Origin: Nageia nagi
Taxonomy: Eukaryota; Pinophyta
Length of the DNA stretch: 64,000 nucleotides
Assembly: GCA_050084985.1 (NCBI GenBank)
Contig: JBITNC010000001.1
Span: 31,062,001 to 31,126,000 of the forward strand
Reading direction: 5' to 3'
Shown here: positions 22,313-33,126 of the stretch, piece after piece
Layout: each line of letters begins with the position of its first letter
How positions within the stretch are numbered: the first letter of the stretch is position 1
The notes under the pieces: generated by a model
What the model saw: the letters and a program-made list of their open reading frames with translations, nothing else
What the model was told of the DNA's origin: nothing
Database searches by the model: none
Translations under genes and position numbers: made by a program

Positions 22313-23336
22313 AGACGATTCTAGGGTTTCACAGCTCAAAACTAGTCATCGTGGCATTTTCGCTACCAATTTTTTTTCGGGAGGATTCAGATTTTGAAAT
22401 TTATTGGGTTTTTTGAAGACATAACGAAGAAGTTTTGGTTAATATTTCAGCTCCTAATTCGCTATATTTTTTAAGTTACACTCAAGGGAAGTTAAGGTTT
22501 GTGACTAGTCGCAAAAGCAGGTCTGAAACAGGTGTTCTAGCTAAAAAGGGTATATCTGAAGTTTTACAGCTCCAAAATAGGTGAAACCTATTGTATTGGT
22601 TAGGTTATATACTAAAGTTTATCTGTTACAATTTTCAAGGTCTGAGAATAAACAGGTGACACAAGGCACTTCATACAAGTTCGCTCTTCAAAAAAATCCA
22701 AAAATCAGCACATTTTGGGAAAATTGCGGTCATTTCCTCTTGGACTATCAGAATTTGACGAAATCTATGGCATTGAAAAGAAGACATCTGAGGCTACCAT
22801 AGGTATAAATTTCAGACTCTAAAGGGCCGAAATTTCATATTTACATCAGTTGGAAGGTTGGATAATAGAACAGTCTCCAAATCACGATTTAAAAAGGTAC
22901 AATTTATTTATTTATTTCTTTAAATTTGCATATATTTTGATTGGAAGGTCTATTTGGGGTGATTCATAAGCTATTGGAAAGAAAAGAAAGAGTATATTAT
23001 TTTAGGTATAGATGTGTTCTGGCATCTTTAAACATAGGAGCTGTCGTTACTTTGCCAGCACTGCATCCCGAGGAATTGTGGTCTCCTACAACGTACTCGC
23101 AGTATATCGCTTAGGCCACTGTTGGATTCTCTCACGTACCTTTGAGTATATAGAGAGGCCATCATGCTCATGCAAGTACATGGTATATAGAGAGGTCCTT
23201 TAGGATTCCCTCACGTACCACGAGTATATTAGCAAGGGCCCTTTTCGAACGGTTGTGCATTAGACAGCACTAGCACAGAATTGAGCTCCCACGTACCTGG
23301 CGTATATAGGGAGACCCCCTAGAATACTTAGTCAAA
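22313..23336 (+). other. Leader of the TR-GAG element with repeated motif
   Basis: About 1 kb without a credible protein. At 23088-23316 five imperfect copies of a block with consensus CTCACGTACC...GAGTATATAGAGAGGCC occur (near 23088, 23131, 23172, 23210 and 23286). They may be RNA structural or packaging elements, which is inference. Confidence 0.6.
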
Positions 23337-24262
23337 ATGCCACTGAAAAAAATTGCTACACCAACTAGACCTCTAGAGGGTTCATCCATGACTACGGCAA
23401 AAAGTGAAGACATATTCTTTCGAATATCCCAAGTGGAAGAATTGGTTAAAGAGTGTGTAAAAAAGGGTGATATGGAGGAATTAAAAAGGGATTTGACAAA
23501 AGAGTTGGCAACTAAATGGATCAATATATGGAAAAGATTTTTCAACTCATACAAAACCCAGAGGTAAATATTCCTAAAGATGTTGATATGGCCCAGGGTT
23601 ATCAGGTAAATAATGATATTATTCAAGGAGATAAACCCTTCATTAATAAGCCTAATTCAGGAGGATATGCTTCTACTGATGGAAGTAATCAAGCATGGTT
23701 CTCAAGGGGAATCCAAATCCCCAAGATCGACATGAGGAAGTTTGATGGAAGGGACCCCATCACTTGGATATTTCAAATGGAGCACTTTTTTGATCTACAC
23801 CAAGTACCAACATCACAAAAAGTAACTATTGCATCCTTGTATCTAGAGCCTGAGCAGGTTGTATGGTACCAATGGCTTTGTGAATGTAAAAAGGGTTCTA
23901 TTATATCTTGGTCCATTTTTACAGAGGAACTGATAGCCTACCATGAGGATGTTAAGAATAATTCCTTCTTTACTCAATTGATAAATCTAAGGCAAGAAGG
24001 TTCAGTGATGGAGCACATTCAACAATTTCAAAAGTTGAGTCTTAGAGTGAAGGATATACCAGATGATAGATTTTTGGATCTCTTTATGGGAATCTTAAAG
24101 GATAAAATTCAACATGAGGTGCATCTATTTGAACCAACATCCTTAGAGATGGCTTTTAGGATGGCAAGGAAGGTTGAAAGTAAAAATATGGCAATGGCTG
24201 AATATTCCACATGGGAAGATGAGAAATTTCTACAGAAGCATCCAGAACTACTAAAATGTTGA
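23337..24262 (+). CDS. Retrotransposon gag (capsid) of the TR-GAG element, with a frame break
   Basis: The first part, from ATG 23337 (MPLKKIATPTRPLEGSS), contains a charged helix-rich segment. Near 23515 the homologous frame shifts by -1 at CTAAATGG, and the reading continues as MDQYMEKIFQLIQNPEV to the stop at 24262. The second part is a Ty3-type Retrotrans_gag domain. IPKIDMRKFDGRDP, ITWIFQMEHFFDLHQVP, VWYQWLC, FTEELIAYHEDV and LINLRQEGSV...EHIQQFQ are typical capsid motifs in order, and RMARKVESK is near its end. No zinc knuckle or protease is present, and the frame closes about 17 nt before the polypurine tract. The shift may be a mutation in the source copy, an assembly error or a programmed site. 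Confidence 0.82.
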
Positions 24263-24278
24263 GGACAACATTTTTTTG

Positions 24279-24291
24279 AAGGAGAGGGGCA
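24279..24291 (+). other. Polypurine tract of the TR-GAG element
   Basis: GAAGGAGAGGGGCA directly precedes the 3' LTR, as needed for plus-strand priming. Confidence 0.85.
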
Positions 24292-24611
24292 TGTTAGGTC
24301 CCTATACATTATTATTGTTAGGTCGGCTATGGTTATTATTATTTCCTTACATTATTATTGTATGTCGGCTAGTGTCCTTTCATTGTAGTGGCACCCCTTG
24401 GACTCCTATATATACTAAGGAGGTATTATCATTTGAAGATGTCTATTGTTGTGTAATTGATGTGATGTAAAGGAGGTTGCCCCCTCGAAGTGGCTTATTA
24501 CAAAGGAGGTTGCCCCCTCGAAGTGGCTTATTACAGATTTTATCTCTTATTCAATGCGTTGAGCTCTCTCTTTGGTGATTTTATGCTATTTTGGGAACTT
24601 TGTTCATAACA
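24292..24611 (+). repeat. 3' LTR of the TR-GAG element
   Basis: 320 bp, identical to 21979-22298 by direct comparison of every base. It is followed by the GGCTC target duplication. Confidence 0.95.
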
Positions 24612-24886
24612 GGCTCCCTCTTTGTGATCACACAATAATTATGGATTAAAGTTATGCTATAGGATAATGCTTATAAGTTGAGATTAGAAGGATTGTAAGA
24701 GAGTTGTATTTGTGATTGAAGTAAAGATCTAGTTAGTCTATGTACTCCTAGTTGGAGAAACCACTTACATTTTGTGTTATATTTGTAAGATTACTTTGTG
24801 AGTTTATTAGATGTGTATTGTGAGCTTTCATGTGATCTTGGGAGTTTAGGATTGTTCATGTTATGCCTCCAAAAATGAATCTCTCA

Positions 24887-25412
24887 TAACAATCTTCATA
24901 ATAACTTTCTTTTATAAAAAGAGTTTTGCAAGATTCAACACAAGGGTCCTTAAGGATGAATTAAGGCTCCCCCTTGCTCATTTAAGAGTTCCCTTGCAAT
25001 ATTTTCCATGTACATGTACTTATCATAAAACTTCCAATGAGTGGAAAAGTGTTCTTCTTCATACTTTTTTTGATCTCTAAGAGGACCAAGTAGTTTTGAT
25101 GTTTCTACTCTTCCTATTTTCTTCTTTCTTCTCCTACAAGGCTTCTCCAATGTTTTGGTTCTTCATATCCATAATTGATTTTATCCCAAAGTCCTTTGAA
25201 AATCAAGAATCTTCTCATTTTGACATTACAAAAACTATAATCTTCTCTAACAAATTTTGGAGCTTCCAATTCATAGTTGTTGTTGTTGGCCATCATACCA
25301 AGAATAAAATCATTCACTTTTGTAGAGACTTCATAAATCTTCTATAAGAATCCATAACTGAATCTAGAATAAATTTCATACTTTTCAATATAATTCTGAT
25401 AAAATTTAATAA
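24887..25412 (-). pseudogene. Ty1/copia gag N-terminal fragment
   Basis: The minus strand reads ELEAPKFVREDYSFCNVKMR then RFLIFKGLWDKINYGYEEP (about 25280-25160). This is the N-terminal domain of a Ty1 gag, with the family pattern L-x-G-x-NY-x-W-x2-MR. A frame change near 25120 leads to a helical segment ending at 24950. A primer site and LTR lie directly upstream. The rest of the element is missing; the sequence stops at the LTR end at 24886. Confidence 0.72.
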
Positions 25413-25425
25413 GGCTTTGATACCA
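25413..25425 (-). other. Primer binding site (initiator-Met tRNA type)
   Basis: The minus strand reads TGGTATCAAAGCC two bases after the LTR end ...GATTCTACA. It is near the canonical TGGTATCAGAGCC. Confidence 0.75.
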
Positions 25426-25427
25426 CA

Positions 25428-26347
25428 TGTAGAATCTCAATAGGTTCACTACATCAACAACTCTTTAGGTTTAACTCAACAAATGTTGCACTAACCTTGA
25501 TAAGATTATTGAATTCTTATAAGCAGAAGAAAGAAACATAAATACATATATAAGAGGTAAACTTGCCACCAAGTCACCCAAGATGATCTTATGTTTGGGT
25601 TTAACCAAACATTCATAATAAATTAATGAAGTAATGAAGAAACATTTAATCAATGTTAATCAACACATAACCATAGAGCAATAAATTAGAATGAGATTGT
25701 TATATAATAAACACACACTATTGATGATAAACTTATAACATAATAGACTTTATGAATATTATAATAGAATATTATACTACACATAGACTTGCTCTCATAG
25801 AGATTACACACACATTCTACAACCTACACTAAAATATTATCTTCATAAAGCTCTCAAGATCTTTGTCTAAAACCTTCTATCTAATTGTGCTTCTTGAAAA
25901 ATGAAATGGGTAATGTATGCTTATATAGTTCTTTGTGAGAACTAGAATAGACTCAAACAATTGAGAAGGATAATCTCAACAATTATTACAACCCAATCCA
26001 TAAATTAATAAAACAACTAAAATAGTTTTCAAATCCTATCCTAAATCACATCAAACATAGTAGACATTATAGCTACAAATTCTAGACAACTAACACACTG
26101 AGATAAAACTAACACAATTGGTCAAAATTGACTAAAATAAGCTAAAATTAGAAAAGATAGCCTAAACATGCACCTCTTGGATGAAACACGATCATATTCC
26201 TGAAATATGGTAGCATTTAGCTAATAACATGGTAGGGAATGCTGTGGGCCTGATGAAACATGGGTAGGGCTACGTTTCTGAGTAGAGTCTAGGAAAACTT
26301 CATTTTGAGGTCTGATTTTGATCTTTGATGATGCCAAGTTTCCAACA
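25428..26347 (-). repeat. 5' LTR of the truncated Ty1 element (920 bp)
   Basis: On the minus strand it begins TGTTGGAAACTTGGC at 26347 and ends GAGATTCTACA at 25428, with canonical TG...CA ends beside the primer site. No partner LTR is present in the window. Confidence 0.65.
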
Positions 26348-26440
26348 CTATCTAAGCCTAAATGTATGAATTAACATATATATTACACTTTAGTTGTATT
26401 TAATAACCTTATTAAATATGAATAATTTATAAAAATAACT

Positions 26441-26735
26441 TAATATTTACTTTACGTTATTAAAATCTTAAAGTACTAACTAAGGGTTAAAGTTACGATA
26501 CTAACCTAACTAGAGAGTAAAGTTAGTATGGTACTAACCTCCCATGTGACTAGCCTTACTTATTAACTACTCTCATTAATGCTCTCATAATTAATATTTA
26601 CTTTATGTTATTAAATTCCTAAATACTAACTAAGGGTTAAAGTTAGGAAACTAACCTAACTAGGAAGTATAATTGATATAGTACTAACCTCCCATTTGAC
26701 TAGCCTTACCTATTAACTACCCTCATTAATACTCC
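26441..26735. repeat. Tandem duplication of about 150 bp
   Basis: Two adjacent copies start TAATATTTACTTTA at 26441 and 26592. They share CTAACTAAGGGTTAAAGTTA and GTACTAACCTCCCAT and have moderate divergence. Confidence 0.85.
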
Positions 26736-29700
26736 CCTCTTCCAAATCAAATCAAATCTTAAACTCACCCAAAACCTAGTCTAACCATGCTAAAATCCTA
26801 GATAAAGTTAGCTTGCATGTTAAGTTTATAATTATCCAAAATAAAAATTAGGAGAATAATATCAAAACTCTTGCCAATGAAATCAAATCAAATCTAATCT
26901 TGGTTAACTCACACCTTTAACCCTCCTCTCTAACCCCTAGTTAGAAATCCTAATCCTCCACTAGTTAAGCTAATACAACACCTTAGAAAAGCCTATATCA
27001 CTATTTCATTTGAAAATGTATAGATTAAAAGAATAGGTTTAAGAATTTGAGATTTTACAAGGGGATATGTTGCAAAAATATTCACTCAATCCATTAATCT
27101 CTTGTGAGCTTATAATAAAATTTAATGGCTTCTAACATGGAGATTAACTTATTGAATGTGCATGCATAGGGATGTTTGTTTTTTGTTTAATAGTTTCCAA
27201 AGTGTGAGTCAAATAGCCCAAACACTTCAATAGTATGCATATGGGAATATTATGAGACCACCCATGAAAGAAGAATCAAGAAAACTTTAGCAAAGCTAAG
27301 ATCGCTCCTTAGGGAACAGTTTATAATGCATGATCACCCCTTTAGGATCATTCTTGTCAAGTATACATCTTGTACTTTTATTTCTTTTTAATTCTATTAT
27401 TTGATGTATATATAACCTCTATTTATTATTTAATTTGTTAAATAGGTGAATTTGATAAGAATGTGAACTTATTTATAATACTATTCTAGGTTGAGCTTTA
27501 CCCTTTATGGTGGGTCCAAGTAGTGTATGTCACCTTCTTGTGGGTAACTTGCGAATAGTTCATCGCAAATTTAGAGTGGTCATAAAAAATCAATTTCCTT
27601 GAGTAACGTTGCAATCTTTTGTTGCAATCCCTATGTTTTATATTTGATGGCTATACCATACCACTTTGTATTGACCATTGAAACCACTCTTGTAAACCAT
27701 TGAAATATTTGAATGGAATAAAAGCTTGCTGTTGAGGGATCTTGTAGGTGTTTTTTGATGCTTGCAAATATAAATGTTATTTTTTATTTATATCATTATT
27801 TTGGTTGATAAGTTGAGGTTCTATAGGGGCCTCCTCCTAGTGTAAAAAAAAAAAAAGTTTATAAAGGTTACACTATAAACAAAAAAGCCCAAAATGATCT
27901 ACATAATAAATGGTAATTAATTAAGTATCTTTCTTATATATGAGAAATATGTATGTATTATGAACTTCAATGTTTCCTACCCATATACATCAAATGATAA
28001 ATTGGCCCCAAAAGTTTTGCAAAGTAAATTATTATTTGAAAGAAATACAAAGTTATTTAAATATTGGAGATTAAGCTTTAGAGCCTTAGGTAAGGATTCA
28101 ATTGAATATAGAAATATTAATTCATATCATGTAGTTCTTGGTGATTATGGAGTGATATATATGCTAAGTAATCAATACATAAAAATATGTAAAATAATTT
28201 AGTAGATATGATTTTAGTATCTACATTTTACCTCTAAGATTCAAGAAAACCTAAATAATATACATGCTCCATCTCAAATAATGTCTATACAATGATATAG
28301 CCCTTAGCTTAGTCTTTTTCAAATTGCATTAACCTTTTATGTTTTCATATTGCACAAATTATGATAAAAAGTAATACCCTACATCAATCTTCCCCTATTG
28401 TAAATCATAGATGGGTTTTGAAATAGGATTTTTGTTAGTGAAACGTTATAATTTATTTTTCCCTCATGTCAAGGATAATGAACATAGAAAAGAAAAAATT
28501 AAATCTTATCTAATAAAAATCCTTAACCATAAATTATGAAGATAATAGAAATCTCACATTAACATGATCTTATCCTTTAATAATAATTAAAGTTGTACTT
28601 TCAATTTTTATTCTCCTTAATACTTATCCTAATAAATTATCTTAGCTTTATAAAGCTAAAATTGACTTAGTTACAAATCTATTATTCGTAGATACATAGT
28701 TTACTATAATAAAAAATCTAATTTATTATACCATTTCAAATACAATGAAAACAATAAATTAGAACCGCTATATTACAGCCAAATTAATATATTTATGACA
28801 TTTTATTTATTATTTCTTGTGTGCAATACATTTCATTTCAGCTATCTTTCCTGTCCTTTATGGTTTGGACAAGATCCCTTTTTAGCTTTTGTGTGTAGAC
28901 TTTAGGAGAAACAGATGCCCATGAGCATAGATAGGACAAACTATATTGTAATTTTGCTATTTGGCCACAATCAAATGGAATTTGATTTATTCATCTAGTT
29001 AAGCCAACTGCTATTAATGCTAGGGAATGAATCATCCACCAAAGACAAGGAGGAAAAGAGAATGGCACGAGGAAGCCCTTCATAAGGACAAATGACACCA
29101 ACCTTGGCCACAAACCCTCTTGAATATCATAAGCATACGTCAGCTTACAAACGGGCCATGCGATCTTTATAGGCAAAGGCACATCCACTCTAAGGCCAAA
29201 ATCTTCAAGATATTTGAATAAATAGATAATGTACCCTAAAAAATAGGCTTTTCATTCTAAATAGCGAGTGTTCGTAATTTTGATTTGATTAATTATGAAC
29301 TAATATATTGTTAATATAATTAATATTTCATGTTATCATAGTTTGAATCTATTCAAATAATTCAAATTTCGAATACGCTCTAAAATCTATTATATTATTA
29401 GGTTCAAAATGTTGTAGATATTTATAAGAGTACTTTAGCATATGTTCATTATATTTGATATTTATTTATATCTGAAGGTGAGAGGTGTCTTTCCAATGAT
29501 AAGGATTCAAATGTTTATTTTCAGATATTTAAAAAATTAAGTTAAATTAGTTAATTATATATAAATTTAATATTATAAAATTTATATTGTAGTTAATTAA
29601 TATACATAAAATTATAATTGTTAAGTATTAACAATATATATCTAAATAAATTGAAAGAAAATATAAAATATTACTTTTTTCAAATATGTTGAATTTGAGT

Positions 29701-30801
29701 ATGTAAATATATATTTTTTTAGTTTTAGATATAATTTCTATTGTTTTAGATATATTTAATGTGAAGTTAGCTAAATATATAATTTCTATTTATTTATATA
29801 TTATGTTTTAATTTCTTTTGTTTTATATATTATGTAACATATTATACATATTTACAAAATATTTTATACATACACAAATATATTATATAATAAATTGTGT
29901 TGTTTTAAATATATTATGTAAATATGAATCAAATAATTAATTAGTTGTGAATTAGTCAACTAAACTAAATAGGCTTGTTGTAGGTGGAAATTTGGGTTAT
30001 TTTTTATTTAAAATATTTTGAAAATAAAATGATTTCAATGGTGTAGTAGTTTAGAATCTATATTTAAAATTAATATTGCTTTATGTTTTTAACAATAGGA
30101 AATGGTTGGTGCATTGGTTAGATGATAAAAAAAAAGAAAAGATTGTTGATTTAATGGTGAGAGATTGCAAGTTCAATTTATATAAAAGTTTATTTTATTT
30201 TTTATATATTTAATAAATCTATTTTTATTATTTATTTTAAGTTATATTAATCTAATTAATTTAGAAATAAAAATACAAAGACATATCAATTTCAAGGTAC
30301 TTATCTTCGAAATAACACTTTCAAGAAAAAGATAAATGCCTTAATATTCATACCTCTCAATTTTTTTAGATATATGTCTAAAATATCTAAACTAGTTAAT
30401 ATTATACATTAACATGTAATGTAATTTTATATGCTAATTTAATGTTAAGGAAGATAACTATTGATTATGGAATATAATATAAGTTAATAATATTTTTTTT
30501 ATATTTTAAATAAATAAAATATTTATTGTTAAAAATTTATAAGATTTATGATAAATTTTTATTTATCATTATCATGTATATGATATTATTTATGGTAAAT
30601 ACCATCTTATCTTTTTATTTAAAATAGTTAAAATATTTAAAATTTAAATATTTAAATCTCAAAAATTAAGTAAGCATCTATTTTAAATTGTTACCCTTTA
30701 GATGTGTCATGTGTTCCATTCCCAGTACGAGACATACATGCTATGTAATGGCCTACTACTACTATTCATCCCATAGATTAGTTGATCTCCATTAGACGTT
30801 A
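26736..30801. other. Non-coding A+T-rich DNA left of the large MULE
   Basis: About 4 kb without a recognisable gene. An A13 run lies at 27846-27858, and 29300-30660 is extremely A+T-rich. Short open frames, such as 27960-28202 (plus) and 28991-29188 (minus), show no known motif. The DNA is probably decayed transposon sequence. Confidence 0.45.
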
Positions 30802-31525
30802 AAGAGCCTATCCTCCGACCAAATTCGCACATATATTGTGGGCGTATATCAAAAATAAGAGTGGGTGAATATTAATTCCACCACTTCCACCTCCGCTCGA
30901 TTGCGTCACTTTGCTTCTAATATATTATGGGTGTATATTGAAACTCATATTATGAGCACATATCGAAGTTTGCCACCCGGCTACCTTTCGACAGAGTTGC
31001 TCCACATAGATATATCATGGGCATATAGTGAGAACCTGAAATAATTTGTATTTTGTGGAATAGACATATCATGGGTATATACCAAATATATCATAAGCGT
31101 ATAGTGAGAAACATGAAAAACCTAGAAATGCTAAAACTAGACATATGATGGGCATATATCACTTAACATAACATGGGTGTATAATGATAATTAAGAATGA
31201 AAACTTTTTAAATTTTTGAAGGAGATATATTACGGGTGTATAACGATCATATGAGGGGCATATAGCGAGAACTAAGAATGAAATTTTTTTATATTTTTCA
31301 ACAAGATAAATTACAGGCGTATAGCAAGAATTGGAAATGTTTTGATTGTAGATATATTATGGGCGTATAGTGGTTAAAATATGGGTGTATAGCAAAATTG
31401 GTTATATCATGGGCATATAGTAGACATATCATGGGCATATAGCAAAATTTGTTATATCATGGGCGTATAGTAGACATATTATGGGCGTATAGCATATACA
31501 TTATGGGCATATAACATAAAAAAAA
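30802..31525 (+). repeat. Left terminal inverted repeat
   Basis: It is collinear in inverted orientation with 62735-63532. Shared landmarks, outside to inside, are AAGAGCCTATCC, ATATCAAAAATAAGAGTGGG, TGCTTCTAATATATTATGGG and CTAGACATATGATGGGCAT. The repeat is packed with a motif near ATATATYATGGGYRTATAG, roughly 20 degenerate copies. Confidence 0.85.
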
Positions 31526-32195
31526 ATTTAAAACTCATGAATTTATGATACGTACCTACCCATGCTATTTGATTTTTTTCATGCAGATTGAATCGCTTAG
31601 CCCATAATAGTTGCAGAACCTCGAAACTCCAGGTATATGAATTTTTTATCAATGCATGTTGCCCAAATGAGGTATGGGCTTGTGTTTCTCTTCTGATTTA
31701 TGCTTGCATGTTGATTTGTGGGCTGCATTTATGTGATTTTTTTTGCATGAACAAATTTTCAACTTGTTCTAGTCTTACCAATGAAATCTTCATACCCATT
31801 GAAATTTTTATATCATATTTGTATGAACAATGAGAATAATGCAATTTAGAAAAATCCTTAGAATAATGCAACATGGAAACCATATAGGAAAATGAAGTTA
31901 TAGCTTTAAATGAAGAGAAGAATGTAGCATGGCATGGCATACAGATAAGATTTTAATAAAAAAACCCCACATTCTTAAGGTTTTAAATGGAGTAAATATG
32001 AAGCATGAATAATTTTAGTTCATATCAAGTGGTGGTTAGTGTAGAACATGTAAGAATAAAATGAAAATGGATAAATAATAATAATATTAATTATGATTAA
32101 AACTTATTAGTATGATTTTAAGGTATTTGATAGATGCCATGCATTAGCTAAAACCAAAATTATATCATTTACCATCCGCTTAGGGAAGGAGCAAA

Positions 32196-33126
32196 CACAA
32201 ACCCAAATATTAAGTGAGGAATTCGAGCTCTACAAAAAAACCCACATTTCAGTATGATAGCTTCAGAAATGGGTAGAGACTTGTTAAGAAGGTAACCCAA
32301 TTCAATAGAGGAGAGTAGGCAAAATGCAAAAGTATGACATCTTCTTTGTGAGGGAGGTTTAGATAGGTTTATGAATGCATGAAGTGGTGAGGATGAACAA
32401 ATCTCCCTAGAAGTTATAGAATAATGGAATAAAGGTATTTGTAGTGTCAATGGTTTGGACTTGATATTCTCAACAGAGATAATTGCCCAAGCTACTGGCC
32501 TATCAAATGTTGGAATAGAAGTAAGAAGGGAAGATAAGGTGAATAAGCTTGCATCCAGAGATAATTTCATCCAAACTTACATGCAAGGGCTCAATTTGGA
32601 TAAGTTTTAGATGGGGGTATTACAAAATTACCTTCTAGAGCCTTGGAAGTAGCTAGCCAAGGCCTTGATGAGATATATAACACTTGAAGGAAGGTACAAA
32701 AAGCTCTATGCCCATCATTTTAGTCTTATCAATCACTTTGCTTTTCTTGAAATAGATAGAGTGAATTTTACCTTCTTTGTTTTCAATTCAATGGGCAATT
32801 CTATAATAAAATGTAAGGCAAATTTAATACTATGGCCAATTCATGGTAGAGTGATAAAACTTGTCTATGAAAGAGCCTTGGTAAATAGACCCAAGAGGGT
32901 GCCAAGGGTAAGAATCTTAGTTGGAGGCCAGGTATCTGACACATGGGAGAACAAGAACCTTAGCATTAAAAATTTTGATGATGAGGAGAACACCACTATG
33001 GCCAGTGTAGTGAAATTGAAGAAAGGGGGAAGAAAGCCACTAAAGAGAAAGGAGGTTCGAGAAAGGAGAGCGCTTCAAGGGAGACAAGGTCTAGGAGAGG
33101 GAAAGAAAAAATTACATTTGGGCTAG
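32196..33126 (+). pseudogene. Plant transposon-associated protein of unknown function (broken)
   Basis: One frame, with several stops, runs from about 32196 to 33126. Its recognisable core is STEIIAQATGLSNVGIE (32473-32523), YLLEPWK and MRYITLEGRYKKLYAHHFSL (32668-32727), followed by NHFAFLEIDRVNF and a basic, Lys/Arg-rich tail with KKGGRKPLKRKE. The combination of an E-x2-GLP-like motif, an EGRY motif and a short-helix motif is familiar to me from repeat-linked plant proteins, but I cannot give the family a name or function. It lies just inside the left inverted repeat, upstream of and in line with the transposase, so it may be a passenger gene of the element. Confidence 0.4.

Larger units (their letters stand above)
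21979..24611 (+). mobile_element. Young TR-GAG-type LTR retrotransposon, gag only (2633 bp)
   Basis: The element is complete, with 320-bp LTRs at 21979-22298 and 24292-24611 that match base for base. Both begin TGTTAGGTCC and end CATAACA. The target duplication GGCTC is at 21974-21978 and 24612-24616. A primer site, a 1 kb leader, a gag reading frame and a polypurine tract occur in the correct order. No protease, reverse transcriptase or integrase exists between gag and the tract, so movement must rely on enzymes from a related element. This matches the terminal-repeat-with-gag class of non-autonomous elements. Identical LTRs imply a very recent insertion. Confidence 0.93.
21742..24886 (+). 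repeat. Ty1/copia LTR split by a younger insertion
   Basis: This is an LTR of the same family as those at 50363-50862 and 59263-59761, in the opposite orientation. The left half is 21742-21978 and starts TGTTGGAATGTATAATGC. The right half is 24617-24886 and ends TCTCTCA. Without the insertion it is about 507 bp, full length for the family. A TATA box TATAAATA lies at 21963-21970. No primer site follows its right end, and the flanks are unrelated (Ty3 pol on the left, a different Ty1 gag on the right) without matching 5-bp repeats. It is therefore a lone LTR at a rearranged joint. Confidence 0.8.

Noticed and set aside
21742-24886. Ordinary solo LTR
   Set aside because: Flanking 5-mers differ and the host sequences on the two sides belong to different elements.
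25096-25347. Plus-strand open frame rich in Phe/Ser
   Set aside because: Antisense shadow of the Ty1 gag fragment read on the minus strand.
27846-27858. LINE or processed-pseudogene poly(A) tail
   Set aside because: The A run has no recognisable upstream LINE or gene and no clear flanking duplication.
29300-30660. Matrix-attachment region or centromere-like satellite
   Set aside because: Extreme A+T content alone does not support either, and no periodic unit is seen.
30780-30810. Target-site duplication of the MULE
   Set aside because: Nine-base flanks beside AAGAGCC (left) and GGCTCTT (right) do not match in any reasonable alignment, so no duplication is claimed.
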